Assembly: GCA_001051155.2 (NCBI GenBank)
Contig: JYIP02000004.1
Coordinates: 2,288,383 to 2,352,382, forward strand
DNA: 64,000 nt
Direction: 5' to 3'
Source: Chrysoporthe austroafricana
Taxonomy: Eukaryota; Ascomycota; Sordariomycetes; Diaporthales; Cryphonectriaceae
In this document: positions 31,054 through 40,913 of the stretch, one piece after another
Numbering within the stretch: position 1 is the first letter of the stretch
Layout: every line of letters begins with the position of its first letter
The notes under the pieces: model-generated
Seen by the model: the letters and a program-made list of their open reading frames with translations, nothing else
Database searches by the model: none
Told to the model about the DNA's origin: nothing
Program-made: the position numbers and the translations under genes

Positions 31054-33545
31054 CTACGAACGCCAAAACTGCACACCAAGGTCAGCTGGATCAGGTAGGA
31101 ACCTCAGGAGCAAGTCTCACCTTGTAAGCATCCTCCTTTGTGACATGTGAGGCCTCGGATTGGTCCGTTGTGATAAGACCAAGCCTTCCCGACCAACGAA
31201 TTTTGGCCCACATGTCCCGGCGGTCGCCTCCAAGCGCCTTGGAGCTGATCCTAATCTTGAGGTCCTCCAGAAAGTCGTTATATAGCTTCGGCATCTCAAA
31301 CCCGATCATTTGCTGCCGCATCACACCCATGTTCTCAAGTGCTTGATCGTAGTTGCGGTCGCCGAAACTCTCTTTGATCAACGAGTAAACGATCTGTGCC
31401 ATATCCTTCATGGCGGTCTCGATGGCCTCATCCGTCTCCACTGTCGCAAGGGATTGAAGAAGCTGTTTGAATTCAGGAATGGCATTCTCCTTTGAAATCT
31501 TGAGCTTCTTCTTCTCACGACCAGCCAAGATCGATGCTCCGGCGTCGAAGCCTGAGACTGCTCGGTTCTCCTGAACAGCGTCCCCCTTGCGCTTCCCTTT
31601 CAACTTCTCCGGTGCTACGGAACAGATTGTGAGTTCTTGATTTATATCGACAAGATTTACGACCAAGGACTGACCTTTCTTGACGTCGGCAGCCTCAATG
31701 AGAGTCTTAATTTTTGGGCTGGCCTTCTTCAATAGCTTTTCTGGGGGCTGTGAGTATTTGAGCAGCACTGGTGGAATATCTGGAATGGACCCCTGCTCAT
31801 CGACAGCGCGCACTCGAATGATTTGGTTGACACGGTGGATGATGGGGGAGTACAGGTCGTCGAGAGGCGCGTACTCCGCTGGGTTTCTAGTGGCTATTAT
31901 CAGTCTGCATATTCGATTGATCGTGCCTGTGGATACTTACCCATCATCGTCTTGGCTAAACTCTGAGATATCCATAGCATCAACAAAGTCACTCATAGCT
32001 CGTTTGAGCTTGTTGTCAGGGAGGAAGCGGTGCTCAGTGAGAGTCTTTCCGGTGATAGTGATGACCTTCTCCAGGGGCGGGAATCGATACTGTCGTGCGT
32101 CTTCCGCAAAGGGGAGGGGCACATCGTAGAGGCATTCAATGTCCACCTCCACGCATGGCCTCAAGAGCAGGACTACTGGATCCCTGCCGTCCTTCGTCAC
32201 AAGTCTTGCAACCGCGCAGTGCTCCAACTCATGAAGAGCGTGGATGAGGGCCGAGAAAGCCACTCTAGACTTTTCGTCAAATGGTTTAGCCACTGTGACG
32301 CTGGTTTCCGCCATAGCCATGAACGGTTCAACTTTCTCGCTCGCGACAAATCCGATGATTGAAAAGCCCTTGGTGGTATCTAGCTTGGTGATGTCCCACT
32401 CAGCCTCCGCAATGTGGATGGCGGTGCTGCCGTATGTATAGCCCTTGGCCAAAGCCTCAAACTGGACGTCTCTCTTCCCACCTGGTACGCTCGGGTCATT
32501 GACCCTGTAGCTTCGATTTTGCTTGACGGAACCGAACGCTGGGCCGTCATTCTCCAGCCCTTCCATATCGTGATCCAAAGTCGTTGTTGACTGTGTGCCG
32601 GCCGGATCTGCTTTCAAAACGACAGTCGTGGCAGACTCTGCACTGCTCTTCTTGGTAACAGGCCATCTATCGACAAGCATGCTGATAGCATTAGGGAAGC
32701 TCTCTGGGTCTCCGAGTGTCAATGAACCATCGTAACTCCGGACGCTGCAGCATGCCAGGTCAGTCAACTATGCAGCAGGACGATAATACCGAGGCACAGC
32801 AGGGACAGTGTCAAGCAACTCACAGCTTCGTGAACCGGGATCTAGGTGTAACAAGGCCTTCGATGGCCTCACCCATTGTGGCGAAGACGCCACCATCGCA
32901 TTTGCCCACAAACGCATTCAGAGTAAGTTCGTTTCGCGCCTTTAATGACGACTTATCTTCCTCTTTGAATCCATAGTCAGGGTCGTCGAAATCCACGCCT
33001 CTACATGACATTCGTTAGCAGTACGAGGGCTGCAGCAGGTGTGCTATTAATACTTGCATTACTGTGATTGTGATACCAATGTCGTTCAGCCGGCTCGCAA
33101 TGTCGTCAAGACCATCATCATCGATGGCACCCATGCCGTCGGTGATCAAATAGACCCTCCTGTCCCACTTGTTCTGCTTGGTGAAGGCCACGAGCATCTC
33201 AGAAGCGACAACGACTGCGGACATGGCATCACCATTGGCAGTGGCGCTCGGTTTGATCTGTTTCTTCAGCTGTTGCATATCAGGCAGCGATACCGGGCCC
33301 AGGTCTTTGAGAACGGAGATATTCTCATACCCTTCACCTTCGACGTACTGATTGTCGGTCTCATCTGTCCGGAGGCCAATCACACCAACGCACCAGGTCT
33401 TGCGCTTGGACTGGGCGATGGTGGCAATCTTGTCCCAAACATAACGCATGCTCCAGTCGAGGTCAGATTCGGTCCGGCCGTTGTTGCATTTGGCCATGGA
33501 CGAGCCGACGTCTACGATGTAGACGCTTGCCTCCTTGTCAGCCAT
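31054..33545 (-). CDS. KU80: ATP-dependent DNA helicase II subunit 2, Ku80, 729 aa
   Basis: Six exons on the minus strand: 33545-33058, 33000-32824, 32744-31941, 31886-31675, 31614-31121 and 31068-31054. Total is 730 codons and the frame closes. Intron 1 (33057-33001) starts with GCAAGT, a GC-AG intron. It is needed to give ITITVIGVDFDD and has a CTAAC branch point. Domain order: N-terminal vWA-like domain (VYIVDVGSSMA, RVYLITDGMGAIDDDG), central Ku beta-barrel (VRSYDGSLTLGD, FSIIGFVASEKVEPFMAM, VVLLLRPCVEVDIECLYDVPLPF, DNKLKRAMSDFVDAMD) and a C-terminal helical domain (EFKQLLQSL, YDQALENMGVMR, FLEDLKIRI). With Ku70 it binds DNA ends for non-homologous end joining in the nucleus and protects telomeres. 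The tiny last exon encodes FWRS-stop. A second in-frame ATG lies 7 codons upstream. Confidence 0.93.
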
Positions 33546-34023
33546 GGTGAGCAGGCGATGTTTCATAAAGAGAGGAAGACAAAGAAGAGGAAAACGGCCA
33601 ACTGCCCCTCGTTTTTCTCCTAATCACACAATGAGCCAGGCAGCTCCAAGTTGGGCGCGTGTAGAGTTCCATCAAGTGGCACGTCAATCTAGGCAGCGGC
33701 GCGTTGTAAGGATGGCTCCACTGTAGGGAAGCCCAGGCCCCCGGTAAACACGCTATCATGTGAGCTCTGAGTGCTCTGCCAGAAGGTCGCCTGCCGAATC
33801 TGCTTGCCTACGGGGGCTCTTATCGATAAGGCTGAGAGTCAATCCCCGCAAGTACCCAAGTCCATCTCCTGACATGCTTCAGACATCGTCATTGAAACTC
33901 GAACTATCTTGAGTGACTTCAATTCTCTCTACTCCCTTTCATAGCCTCTTACCTCGAGCCTCAACATCTGCCTTATGTGAAATCAGAAAAACCGGTCCAC
34001 CCACATTTTCGCTGTTCGTCAAA
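33546..34023. promoter_or_regulatory. Divergent promoter region KU80 / TMEM205-like gene
   Basis: 478 bp lie between two start codons on opposite strands. No other gene fits. No distinct element was recognised. Confidence 0.5.
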
Positions 34024-34784
34024 ATGTCGGAGAAGTCGATTGTGTTCACGGGAGCGCCGTACCACATCTTGGCGTGAGTTGCTGGGGCCGTCTGGCGCGC
34101 CCCGTTCCTCTCCAAACAAGCCGCGACTGACAAGTGATTAGGTACGGATCTCTGCTTGGAACAACGGTCTGTCAGTATTCCCCATCCGAGGTGCCTTGGC
34201 TGTGGACTCATGTACTCTCATGTGCCTCTTCCGTACGCTAACTAGCCACTGCAGTCAATGTAAGTCAGAGGTCTCTGATCTGACGGTTCGTCTTGACGTC
34301 TGACTGAAGTCACACAAAGACCTGCGTCGGAACCATCATCCAGTTCAAGACGCTCCCCAGACTGCAGTTTTCAGATCTCCAGACCAAGACCTTTCCGTGG
34401 TACTTCGGGCTGCAGACGACACTGCCCGTCATCCTTGCAGCGACCCTCCCCGCCAGAGGACCGTTTGGTGCGTCTGGAGGATTCAAGGGACTTTTCGATG
34501 CCTCGAACCGCTGGGGAACCCTCGTCCCCCTAGCCACTGTCTTCATCACTGGACTGGCCAACTGGGTCGTCCTCCTGCCGGCGTCGAAGGCGTGTATCGT
34601 CGAGAGGAGGAAGCAGGAAGAGAAGGACGGCATGCGAAGTTGGGACCCGAAACCACACAGCCAGGAGATGACCGCGCTGAACAAGAAGTTTGGCATGCTG
34701 CATGGTATCTCTTCGTTATTGAATGTAGTCAACTTTTTGGCATCTGTCGTGTACGGCATCACGCTGGCTGGGAGGATCCACTAA
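34024..34784 (+). CDS. TMEM205-like (DUF4149) membrane protein, 182 aa, with a 5-nt microexon
   Basis: Four exons: 34024-34073, 34142-34170, 34255-34259 (five bases, TCAAT) and 34320-34784. Together they make 183 codons and the frame closes. All introns are GT-AG. The microexon is needed to join TTVF and N-TCVGTIIQFKTLP in one frame, and the joined protein keeps the length expected in the family around the first loop. Four hydrophobic segments are visible: YHILAYGSLLGTTVF, YFGLQTTLPVILAATLP, LVPLATVFITGLANWVVLLP and SSLLNVVNFLASVVYGITLAG. The FKTLPRLQFSDLQTKTFPWYFGLQT stretch and an ALNKKFGMLHGISSLLN stretch are typical of fungal members. The function is unknown. Human TMEM205 is linked to cisplatin tolerance and vesicle traffic. 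Confidence 0.85.
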
Positions 34785-35156
34785 TCATTCTCCTAAGGCT
34801 ATCTGAGGAGTGAGCGCTGTCGCATGGGGAAGACGAACTACCATCCCCGCCCCCTGGCTCGAACTTCTGACGATAGCTTTTGTCTCCGGTGGTGTGGTCA
34901 CATTGGCAACATCAATATCGTATGTACATGGAAGACCGTTACGTTTGATTGACTTTGGATATCACAGAACCCATCATCCCACCACTCTCCTCGCTGTGCT
35001 CTGACCAAATTCCAACATTCGAAAATAATGGAGAAAAAAAAAAAAAAAGCTATCAGCCCATTGAACCGGAACACCAATATCGCCGGCTATCCCCCCTTCC
35101 CCCTTCCGTTTGACTAGACGGAAGTTACTCAGCACCTCGGACTGCTCCATACAAAC
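34785..35156. other. Convergent intergenic region
   Basis: Facing 3' UTRs of the TMEM205-like gene and the small unknown gene, with an A14 run at about 35035-35048. No gene is seen. Confidence 0.5.
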
Positions 35157-35624
35157 TCACTTGGGAAGGGCCAGCCTCCGAATCTCATCTTTCGCCTGCA
35201 GCAGCTCCCTCTTCTTCGCCTCCAGATCCCGCGCAATCTTTTCCCTGTCCTCTGTTTGAGCTTGAAGCTCGCGCGTGGGCGTCTCCTTGATGTAGTGGCC
35301 CAGTGTCCACTTCATGGGTTTTCTGGCCAATGCCTCGCGGACGTTGATCTCTTGAGCTGGCTTTGGATACTCACGCGAGAGTGGATCCAGCTGTGCAGCA
35401 AGAGGCTGGGGGTGTGGAGACGCGAGATATGATAGTGACGGTGACAGTGTCGTGCCGGCAGGTGGCTGGACCGCTTGCTGTGCGCTGCTGGCAGATGCTC
35501 CGGAGGAATCAGAGGAGATGGAGCCCTGGCGGGAATGTGTGTGGTCGCTGGGCCCAGACATCATGTCGGGTGTCTGTGGTCGTGACATTGTCTCTGGTGT
35601 CGAAACGAGGGCGCCCATGTTCAT
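35157..35624 (-). CDS. Small unknown protein, Ser/Pro-rich with C-terminal coiled coil, 155 aa
   Basis: ATG 35624-35622 (MNMGALVST) to TGA 35159-35157 on the minus strand. The first half is rich in Ser, Pro, Gln and Met and probably disordered. The second half has a KPMKWTLGHYIKE block, then a charged helical stretch (EDREKIARDLEAKKRELLQAKDEIRRL) that looks like a short coiled coil. I recognise no named family. The frame is open upstream to about 35861, through a hydrophobic stretch, so a longer N-terminus starting near 35795 is possible; I judged that part to be leader. The sequence around the stop (CCAA then GTGAGT) also looks like a splice donor, so a further 3' exon is possible. Confidence 0.55.
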   Translation of the reverse strand: MNMGALVSTPETMSRPQTPDMMSGPSDHTHSRQGSISSDSSGASASSAQQAVQPPAGTTLSPSLSYLASPHPQPLAAQLDPLSREYPKPAQEINVREALARKPMKWTLGHYIKETPTRELQAQTEDREKIARDLEAKKRELLQAKDEIRRLALPK

Positions 35625-36892
35625 ATTTCGAGAGATGATCTGGGAGTGCGTATCTATTTGTAGTGCTGTCTTGGGGTTGAGAAATGGCAAAAAAGCTCGG
35701 ACTCCAGACGAAAAAGATAGCGTGTAGATCAGTGAAGGTTGGACAAGAATGAAAAATATGAGATATCCAACAAACAAGTGTGGTGATCCAAACATAAATA
35801 ACGTCAACTCGGTGATGTCCTCGACAACTTTCAGGGTCCTCCTCGGGCGCAGAGGCGACACACTTCATTTCCGAATCACAAGGTAGGACCCTGACTTGCA
35901 CATGCGCAGAGATCCGAGAAGTTTGCCAAATTCCATTCCTGCTTGCTATGGGCAAACTTGGCCCGATCCACCGCTTGTGGGTGAGCCGGACTATCACAAG
36001 CCGCTCGCTAGGCCGCTAGGGCAACCGTGGGCGACGTTCTGGCTGCCGGAATGACGTGCAATCCGCAGTGCCATGTGACTCCCAAGTCTAGGAGGATAAC
36101 TCGGACGATCGCCGCCTCGGGCGCTATCTCGCGCTCATTGGTGGGATGTCTGACGACGAGAAGAAGGTCGCGCGCCCGAGCCATTTGTCATGGGCATGAC
36201 CGGGACGTCGCTGATGCCTCCTGCGTACCGACGCAACCGGCGCACTGGCTCCCGCAGAATACCGCTTATGCGTGCACTCGAACACGATGTAACACGTGAG
36301 ATGGGTAACGTGCTCGGCAATTTCGGACCGGCCGTCGTGGTGAGACTGTCACCAGGCGGTGGTGAAGACGGAAAACCCACGGCAGGCTTCCTGAGGTTCA
36401 CCCTCAGCGTCGAGCACCTGCTCCGGGCGAGGTCACCCTCGGCCTTACCAGCAGCGATTGGACATGGGCATGCGAGATCAAATATTGGAAGTCGGGCTTA
36501 GTCGCTTGCTGCTGCCGGCCTCCCCGGACCCACTCCGGCTCATCGCCCGGCCAGGGCCCCGGCGGTCCGGGGTTATGATTCGCGAGATTGCTCTTCAAGC
36601 CACAATACTAGAGGCTTTGAGAATGAGAGTAACTAGGTTTGTGAGGAATGCAAGCCACGACCGGATTCTGAGTGCAGCTCAGTCTACGGTCTCATTGTTG
36701 TTTGCAAGGGTCAAAATAGGCGACGAACGAAGCCTAGGTGGTAGCTTGAATGCATCTATTCGCAAAACCATCTGCCATCTACATAAGGTGTCCCGGACGC
36801 CAGAGCACTCACCTTCCCATGGACCTACGGCTGGATCACCCAACCTTCGCTCGGTTGTAAACCCTATCCATTTCCACGTGTCGAATATGCGT
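35625..36892. other. Intergenic region between two minus-strand genes
   Basis: About 1.3 kb holding the 5' region of the small unknown gene and the 3' UTR of the DUF1295 gene. Open frames here have no motif. No gene is supported. Confidence 0.45.
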
Positions 36893-38087
36893 CTATTTCT
36901 GCTTCTTCTTCCTTTTCCTTTCCTCCTCATTGGCCAACGGCTTTACTGGAGCAGCCGGCGCCTGGTAACCCCTGATGCTCACGGGTATGAACTTGCCAAC
37001 CTGCTTCTGGTACTCCACGTACTCGGGATATTTTCTAGCCGTGATCCACTCCGTAAGGATCGTCGACCCGAAGAAGATGGAGATCAAGCTGACAGCACCT
37101 GTCGCGGCCCAGAAAAAGGGTGTCTTCGTCGTGTAAGCGCTCCATGCGTACAGAGAGACCCAGATCGTCTGCTCGACGGCGAAGTTCGGATGCCGACTGT
37201 AAGCCCAGAGGCCGTAGGTGATGAAGCCGCGGTTGAGATCGTCAGCCTTGAAGCCCTCGGGAAGCTTGGCCGTCTTCTGGTAGTCATATTTGGCATTTTG
37301 AAAATCTGCTCTACAGTCAAATTCGATGCCCAATCCGTTCCCTGGGCTTTTTTTTTTTTTTTTTTTTTTTGAGATAGACATACCCCATTGCTGTTGGTCT
37401 GCAAACCACTCCGTAGTGATGAGGGCCAGCTGGAAGGCAACGAAGGCCATGTCAGAAGCATCGACCTCAGGCCGAAACTGGGTGCTCAACAGAATCGGAT
37501 ACACAGGGGCAGCCAGGGCGTAGAGGATGATGCTCTGCATGAAGGAGATGAAAGTGACATTCAGAATTTTGAAGGCCCAGACCGGGATGGTGTCTCGGAT
37601 GATTGCCCATCTGTAGTCTTCACTCCCTATGGTATAGCCTCCCTTTCGCCAGTAGTTATACGTCAGGCGGGCCTGTTTCACGGTGAGCCTCTCTGGCCGG
37701 CTTCACGCCAATTCAGACCATACTTACGCTCCATACTGTGCTGAACGCGAGAAGTGCATCGATCCTCGGACTCGATGCGCCGGCAAGCCGGGCCCAGAGG
37801 TCAAAGTGCGCGATGTAGAAAGTCGGTAAGAGGCTCCAGCACCGGTCGACTTGAGAATAGTTCTTGTTGATTTCTGCGACAGCCAAGAAGATCGCACCGA
37901 AGAAGACTGAGATGGCAAGGCCAGATATAGCCGGGTTCGTCTGTGTGTAAAGATCAACAAGGCCCTGGCGACCTTGCAGGACGTCCACAATCTTGTTCGG
38001 GAGCTCGTACAGCTGTGGGATGTACGGCTCGACGGTCTTGGCCCAGTCGGCGCAGTCTTCGAATTTTTGGAGGGCCGGAACTGCCAT
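36893..38087 (-). CDS. DUF1295 / steroid 5-alpha-reductase-like membrane protein, 353 aa
   Basis: Three exons on the minus strand: 38087-37728, 37672-37384 and 37305-36893. The frame closes at 354 codons. Introns are GTAAGT...AACAG and GTATGT...GAGCAG. The second is 78 bp and contains a 22-nt homopolymer (T on plus, 37349-37370) just after its donor. The protein has several membrane helices (SGLAISVFFGAIFLAVAEI, FKILNVTFISFMQSIILYALA, FVAFQLALITTEW, FFWAATGAVSLISIFFGSTI). It also has the family signature GLWAYSRHPNF in the C-terminal half, followed by TEWITARKYPEYVEYQKQVGKFIP. DUF1295 proteins resemble steroid 5-alpha reductases and isoprenylcysteine methyltransferases and are NAD(P)H- or SAM-linked membrane enzymes. 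The substrate is unknown. The lysine-rich C-terminus (ERKRKKKQK) would suit ER retention. Confidence 0.85.
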
Positions 38088-38517
38088 GATGGCTTGAATA
38101 GTACTGAGTCTCTTTGAGACCGTCTGATGAGGTGAGAGAGGAGTCCACTGCTAGAGATATATGAATTGTATATTGGTGAGACACAGGCTCATGTGCGCGT
38201 CATCGTGGAACAGACCTTGCCGTGTGCGTTGTGAGGGTCAGGGGTCGTTGGCAGGGACAGGGTCAGCCAGAGTATTGTCGCCCCGTTAAGTGCATGTTGC
38301 AAGTTGTTCCGATCGACTCGAGACTTTCCGTGGAATCAGTGAACAGCAACACATATCAACAATGAGTGTGCAAGCCATGGAAACGACATCGATTTGAACA
38401 TATTGGGACGTCTAGACGCGTCTTCCGATCCAGCGGCCATGTTGATGACTTTCAGTGCTCCTGCAGGAAGGCACGGTCGAATGCGGACGCGTCGTTTGGG
38501 CCAGGCACAATCGCGAC
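38088..38517. promoter_or_regulatory. Divergent promoter region DUF1295 / TOP3
   Basis: 430 bp between start codons on opposite strands. It includes the 5' leader of TOP3. No distinct element was recognised. Confidence 0.45.
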
Positions 38518-40913
38518 ATGCTATATAGCATCTTGTCAGGGGCTTTCAAGTCCAGCGCTGTCATTGGAGTGTTTCAAACGCGTCTTTATGGCACTGCACG
38601 CTCCAAGATGACCAAGATATTATGCGTAGCAGAGAAGCCTTCCATCTCCAAGGCCGTGGCAGGTCACTTGTCAGGAGGGCGGCTCCAGACCGTAGGTGGC
38701 TTTGAGTGAGGTCGGAGCCTTCGAGCTGGACGCTTGTGCTGATCGTGCCTCTGTAGCGCAATACCCGCAACCAGTATATCAAGAACTACTGTTTCCAGTT
38801 CGACTTCGGTCCACCATGGGACAACTGTGAGGTGACCATGACTGCCGTGCTTGGTCATCTCACCAGCACAGACTTCGAAGACGGCTACAGGAATTGGCGC
38901 CATCCATCACCAGTCGCTCTGTTCAATGCTCCGATCTTGACCTCGGTCGCACATGTGAGTTGGTCGCCCTACAATCGTGCAGGATTTACACTAATGTTCC
39001 TCCATCAGGACAAGAAAGACATCGCCAAGAACATCGAAGATCAGGCCAAATACGCCAAGGCTCTCTTCATCTGGACCGATTGCGACCGCGAAGGAGAGCA
39101 TATAGGCAGCGAAATCTGCGACTCAGCCAGAAGAGGCAACCATCGGATCCAAGTCAAGAGAGCTCAGTTCAGCAACATTGAAAGAGCGTCAGTGAAGCCG
39201 TACACGTGCTCTAAGTCCGAGGTGCTGACCGACTTAATCAGACATATCTTGAATGCCGCAAGAAACCTAAGAGACCTCGACCAGAGGCAGGTCGACGCGG
39301 TCAGTGCCAGGATAGACCTGGACCTAAGGACCGGAGCTGCCTTCACGCGCTTCCTTACTAGCAGCTTGCGGCCGATGGGCGGTCCGATCGAGCAAGCTTT
39401 GATTAGCTACGGTACGTACTGTTGAAGGCCATACGGAGCACATGAGCAGTAATAGCTAATACCTCTCAGGATCATGTCAATTTCCCACACTGGGCTTCGT
39501 TGTTGACAGATACTTCAAAGTGCGGAATTTTGTGCCTGAGGAATTCTGGAGCATCAAGGTGACGCACAAGAAGGACGGGCTGAGCGTGACGTTCAACTGG
39601 GCTCGAAATCGTCTTTTCGATAGGGCTGCCGTGACCATACTTTTTGAAAGATGTCTTGCCGCAAAGCAGGCAAAAGTCACCAAGGTACAGGAGAAGCCTA
39701 CAAAGAAATGGAGGCCCCTACCCTTAACGACGGTCGAGCTGCAAAAGATGGCAACTCGGTTCCTCCGCATGACGGGTCAACAGGCGATGACAGTCGCAGA
39801 GGCACTGTACAACAAAGGCTTCATCAGCTATCCGAGGACAGAGACCGATCGGTTCGACAGAGGCATGAACCTCAGGACACTCGTGCAGAAGCAGACCCAG
39901 GATAGCCGATGGGGCGCGTTCGCCCAGAACCTCGTAGACGGCGGGTTCAAGCAGCCCAGGGACGGTCGCCACGACGACAAGGCCCATCCCCCAATCCATC
40001 CGATCACGTACGCAGCTCCTGGCGCTTTGAGTGACCAGGAAGGCCGGCTCTACGAATTCGTTGTCCGCCGGTTCCTAGCATGCTGCACAGATGACGCGAA
40101 AGGCACTGCTACAGATGTTGACATCGAGTACGGGGACGAGTCTTTCCACGCACATGGGGTGATTGTATTGGAGAGAAACTACTTGGATGTTTATCCTTAC
40201 GAGAACTGGACTGACTCGGCTGAATTGCCCAAATTTACTGTCGGTGAGAGGTTCTCGCCTACGGAGGCAAACATGACTGAGGGCAAGACGACACCTCCTG
40301 GGTACCTCACCGAGGCGGACCTCATCGCTCTTATGGACGCGAACGGGATTGGGACTGATGCCACGATGGCGGAGCACATCGAGAAAATCCAAATCAGGGA
40401 GTACGTGCAAGTTGTCGAACGGTCAGGCCAGCAAGCAGGAGAAGCCGGGGAGGACGATGGTGATGAGAATGCCGCGGCCGCGCGAGGCGGACGCGGAGGA
40501 CGAGGCCGCGGTAGCCGCGGTGGTCGAGGAGGACAGGGCGGAACAGCTTCCCGAGGTGGCCGGCGCAGCGTGAAGGTCTTCATCCCGACGCAGCTTGGTG
40601 TCGCGCTTATCCAGGGTTTCGACGGCATGAACTTCGAGACCAGCCTCGGCAAGCCATTCCTGCGCAAGGAGATGGAGCTAAAGATGAAGGCAATCTGTGA
40701 GGGCCGGATCACAAAGGATCAGTTTCTGAGAGAGAGCGTGCACCAGTACCGCGCCGTGTTCGACCAATCGATGGAGCAGCTGGATGTGCTCAAGGCTGTG
40801 AGTGGCTGGCTTGTTCTGACCGGGTGGCTGGCGGCTGATTGTGGACACTGACTTGAATTTCTGCTCAGGCTTGTCGACGGTATATCTTCCAGCAGCAGCC
40901 TGGGCCGGAGTGA
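38518..40913 (+). CDS. TOP3: DNA topoisomerase III (type IA), 697 aa (667 aa from the internal ATG)
   Basis: Six exons: 38518-38691, 38757-38954, 39009-39187, 39242-39411, 39470-40797 and 40869-40913. All introns are GT-AG and the frame closes at 698 codons. The TOPRIM domain has KILCVAEKPSISKAVAGHLS and the acidic motif FIWTDCDREGEHIGSEI. The catalytic tyrosine is in KGFISYPRTETD (Y361 long form, Y331 short form). GIGTDATMAEHIEKI and VKVFIPTQLGVALIQGFDG follow. An RGG-rich insert lies at about residues 575-605. The enzyme passes single strands and works with a RecQ helicase and Rmi1 to dissolve recombination intermediates. Two in-frame ATGs exist: 38518 adds 30 residues with K11, R22, R28, K30 and no acidic residue (mitochondrial-presequence-like), and 38608 (MTKILCVAEK) gives the nuclear-type start. 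Confidence 0.93.

Noticed and set aside
35625..35861. N-terminal extension of the small minus-strand gene with a hydrophobic segment
   Set aside because: The frame is open, but the DNA is pyrimidine-rich like a leader and the first half of the ORF shows no coding pattern. Kept only as an alternative start.
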